This document shows, piece by piece, positions 4,684-5,771 of a DNA stretch of 5,771 nt (its first letter is position 1; each line of letters begins with the position of its first letter). The notes beneath the pieces are model-generated. The model saw nothing but the letters and a program-made list of their open reading frames with translations. It had not been told where the DNA came from and ran no database searches. Location: the NCBI GenBank assembly GCA_030740415.1, contig JASLXI010000074.1, positions 1 through 5,771 on the forward strand, in the 5' to 3' direction. Position numbers and translations under genes: made by a program. Source of the DNA: Dehalococcoidia bacterium. Its GTDB lineage: Bacteria; Chloroflexota; Dehalococcoidia; UBA2985.

Positions 4684-5625
4684 TCAGCAGGGCAGGACGG
4701 AGCCTTCGAATCCCTCATACCCCTGTAGGAAATCTCCTGCACCCACATCCCTCCTGCCCTCAAGCTGGACCCTCTTGAGCCTCAGGACCCCCTCTCCGGT
4801 GACCACGCCTACAGCCACAGGTGCCCTAGTCTCCAAGAACACTACTTTACCAGGAGGCCCCGAGGGGCCTCCTGGTTGGGGCACTGCATCCAGTACTTTG
4901 AGCAGCTTCCCCTGCCAGTGGGTATAGGAGCCGGGCCAGGGAGAGTAGGCGCGCACCTGGCGCCACAGGGTCTCCGCCGAAAGGTTCCACTGTATGAGCC
5001 CGTCTTCTTTGGTCAGCTTTCGAGCATAGGTCGCCTGGGCTTCCTCCTGGGGCCGGGGCACAAGGCCGCCTTGGCGATAGCGGGGGAGGCTTCGTACGAG
5101 CAACTCCGCTCCCGCACGGAACAACCTATCGGTCAGCGTCGCCACCGTATCCTGGGGCAATTGGAGCTTCTCCTCCTGGGCAATTATCGGCCCTGAATCC
5201 GTTCCCTCGTCTAGGAGCATCAGTGTTACTCCAGCTGCTTCATCGCCCTCCAAGATTGTGAAGGCCACCGGAGAAGGGCCTCTGTGGCGCGGCAGGAGCG
5301 ATGGATGTATGTTTACACATCCCAGGGGCGGCAGATTTACCACCTCCTTCGGCAGAATCTTACCGTAGGAGGCTATAATGATGATGTCCGGCTTGAGGGA
5401 GGCAAGCTCAGCATAAACATCGGGGAGCCCTAAAGAGGTGGGTTGAAGCACCCTGAGCCCGTGCTCCTCTGCATACCCCTTGATCGGAGGTGCAAGCATG
5501 CTCCGCCCCCTCCCAGCTTGTCTATCCGGCTGAGTATAGACCCCAACCACCTGGTACCCAGTCTCTACGAGGAGGTCCAGGGGAGGAACCGAGAAAGCCG
5601 GCGTCCCCATGTAAATCACTCTCAT
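4684..5625 (-). CDS. fmt: Methionyl-tRNA formyltransferase
   Basis: A 313-residue enzyme that transfers a formyl group from 10-formyl-tetrahydrofolate to methionyl-initiator-tRNA in the cytoplasm. The N-terminus MRVIYMGTPAFSVPPLDLL and the YTQPDRQAGRG segment are standard. The catalytic triad is N105, H107 and D143, in NIHPSLLPRHRG (105-116) and LLDEGTDSGPI (137-147). IIASYGKILPKEVV at 83-96 is the usual strand before it. The C-terminal domain shows the tRNA-binding barrel, with RAYSPWPGSYTHWQGKLLKV, PGKVV, GEGVLRLKRVQLEGRRDVGAGDFLQGY. Length agrees with E. coli Fmt (315). The upstream ribosome binding site is weak (GGGATGAG). It is convergent with rplY and stands alone here; def or priA neighbours, common elsewhere, are not seen in the short flank. 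A Pro/Gly linker before PGKVV is encoded by a long palindrome. Confidence 0.96.
   Translation of the reverse strand: MRVIYMGTPAFSVPPLDLLVETGYQVVGVYTQPDRQAGRGRSMLAPPIKGYAEEHGLRVLQPTSLGLPDVYAELASLKPDIIIIASYGKILPKEVVNLPPLGCVNIHPSLLPRHRGPSPVAFTILEGDEAAGVTLMLLDEGTDSGPIIAQEEKLQLPQDTVATLTDRLFRAGAELLVRSLPRYRQGGLVPRPQEEAQATYARKLTKEDGLIQWNLSAETLWRQVRAYSPWPGSYTHWQGKLLKVLDAVPQPGGPSGPPGKVVFLETRAPVAVGVVTGEGVLRLKRVQLEGRRDVGAGDFLQGYEGFEGSVLPC
4849..4876. repeat. Near-perfect 28-base palindrome inside fmt
   Basis: Two 13-base arms, ACCAGGAGGCCCC (4849-4861) and GGGGCCTCCTGGT (4864-4876), are perfectly complementary with only GA between them. In the fmt frame the palindrome encodes the repetitive linker PGGPSGPPG, between the KLLKVLDAVPQ strand and the conserved KVV. 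Such a G+C-rich foldback could slow polymerase or ribosomes, or mark expansion of a short Gly/Pro repeat. Confidence 0.8.
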
Positions 5626-5643
5626 TTTCTCATCCCAGCTTGA

Positions 5644-5672
5644 ATTATAAGGTTATGCCAAAACCTAAACAA
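5644..5672 (-). promoter_or_regulatory. Probable promoter of fmt
   Basis: On the minus strand TTGTTT (5672-5667) is 17 bases from a perfect TATAAT (5649-5644). Transcription would begin near 5637, leaving a leader of only about 12 bases before the ATG at 5625, which fits the weak ribosome binding site. Confidence 0.5.
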
Positions 5673-5771
5673 TAACCGCTTAAGAACTCGCTGAAAATTC
5701 CCCCTCCGGCCCCTTGCAACCCCTGAATGACACCCCTGTTATATTATTGTAGATTCAACAAAATCGCCCCG

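Noticed and set aside
4849..4876. The fmt palindrome as an intrinsic terminator
   Set aside because: It lies well inside the fmt coding frame and is not followed by a T-run on either strand.
4613..5196. Plus-strand frames opposite fmt
   Set aside because: fmt is unmistakable on the minus strand across this interval; the opposing frames are low-complexity shadows.
5714..5771. A/T-rich promoter-like sequence at the right edge (TTGCAA, TTATATTAT, ATGACA/TAGATT)
   Set aside because: Spacings are poor or the hexamers weak, and any gene it would serve lies outside the window.

Overview
The window reads as a piece of an ordinary bacterial chromosome of moderate to fairly high G+C. Its proteins look most like those of Chloroflexota, with the class Dehalococcoidia or a SAR202-like relative as my best guess. 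That placement is inferred from protein flavour (an actinobacterial-type CysM, a MoeZ-like E1, a Wxx(L/F)-rich secreted C-terminal domain) and not from a marker phylogeny. I see no tRNA, rRNA, insertion sequence or CRISPR array.

Layout, left to right: the tail of a probable secreted protein on the + strand (3-251), followed by about 400 bases with no convincing gene. Then comes a block on the minus strand, read right to left. It starts with an Rrf2-family regulator (3743-3306), then a 160-base spacer able to fold into hairpins, a MoeB/MoeZ-type adenylyltransferase (3145-2318), and an O-phosphoserine-type cysteine synthase CysM (2299-1340). After a 213-base gap with its own promoter there is a winged-helix protein (1126-824), closely followed by a very small membrane protein (818-657). 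Divergent from the Rrf2 gene on the + strand is rplY for ribosomal protein bL25 (3857-4489). Convergent with rplY is fmt for methionyl-tRNA formyltransferase (5625-4684, minus).

The most informative part is the Rrf2-MoeB-CysM block. CysM aligns almost column for column with Mycobacterium tuberculosis CysM as I remember it. It keeps the PLP lysine at residue 51 and the arginine at residue 220 linked to O-phosphoserine use. That enzyme takes sulfur from the C-terminal thiocarboxylate of the small carrier CysO, which the E1-like MoeZ activates. A MoeZ-like E1 directly upstream of CysM therefore suggests carrier-dependent cysteine synthesis. However, the carrier (cysO) and the peptidase that releases cysteine (mec) are not in the window, and the E1 lacks the rhodanese domain of MoeZ. 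The Rrf2 protein carries three cysteines (C92, C99, C105) placed as in iron-sulfur Rrf2 regulators, so it is a plausible sensor controlling the block.

rplY and fmt are housekeeping translation genes. Other points of interest are the leader RNA before moeB, two direct repeats bracketing the promoter of the winged-helix gene, the coupled 53-residue membrane protein, and a near-perfect 28-base palindrome inside fmt.
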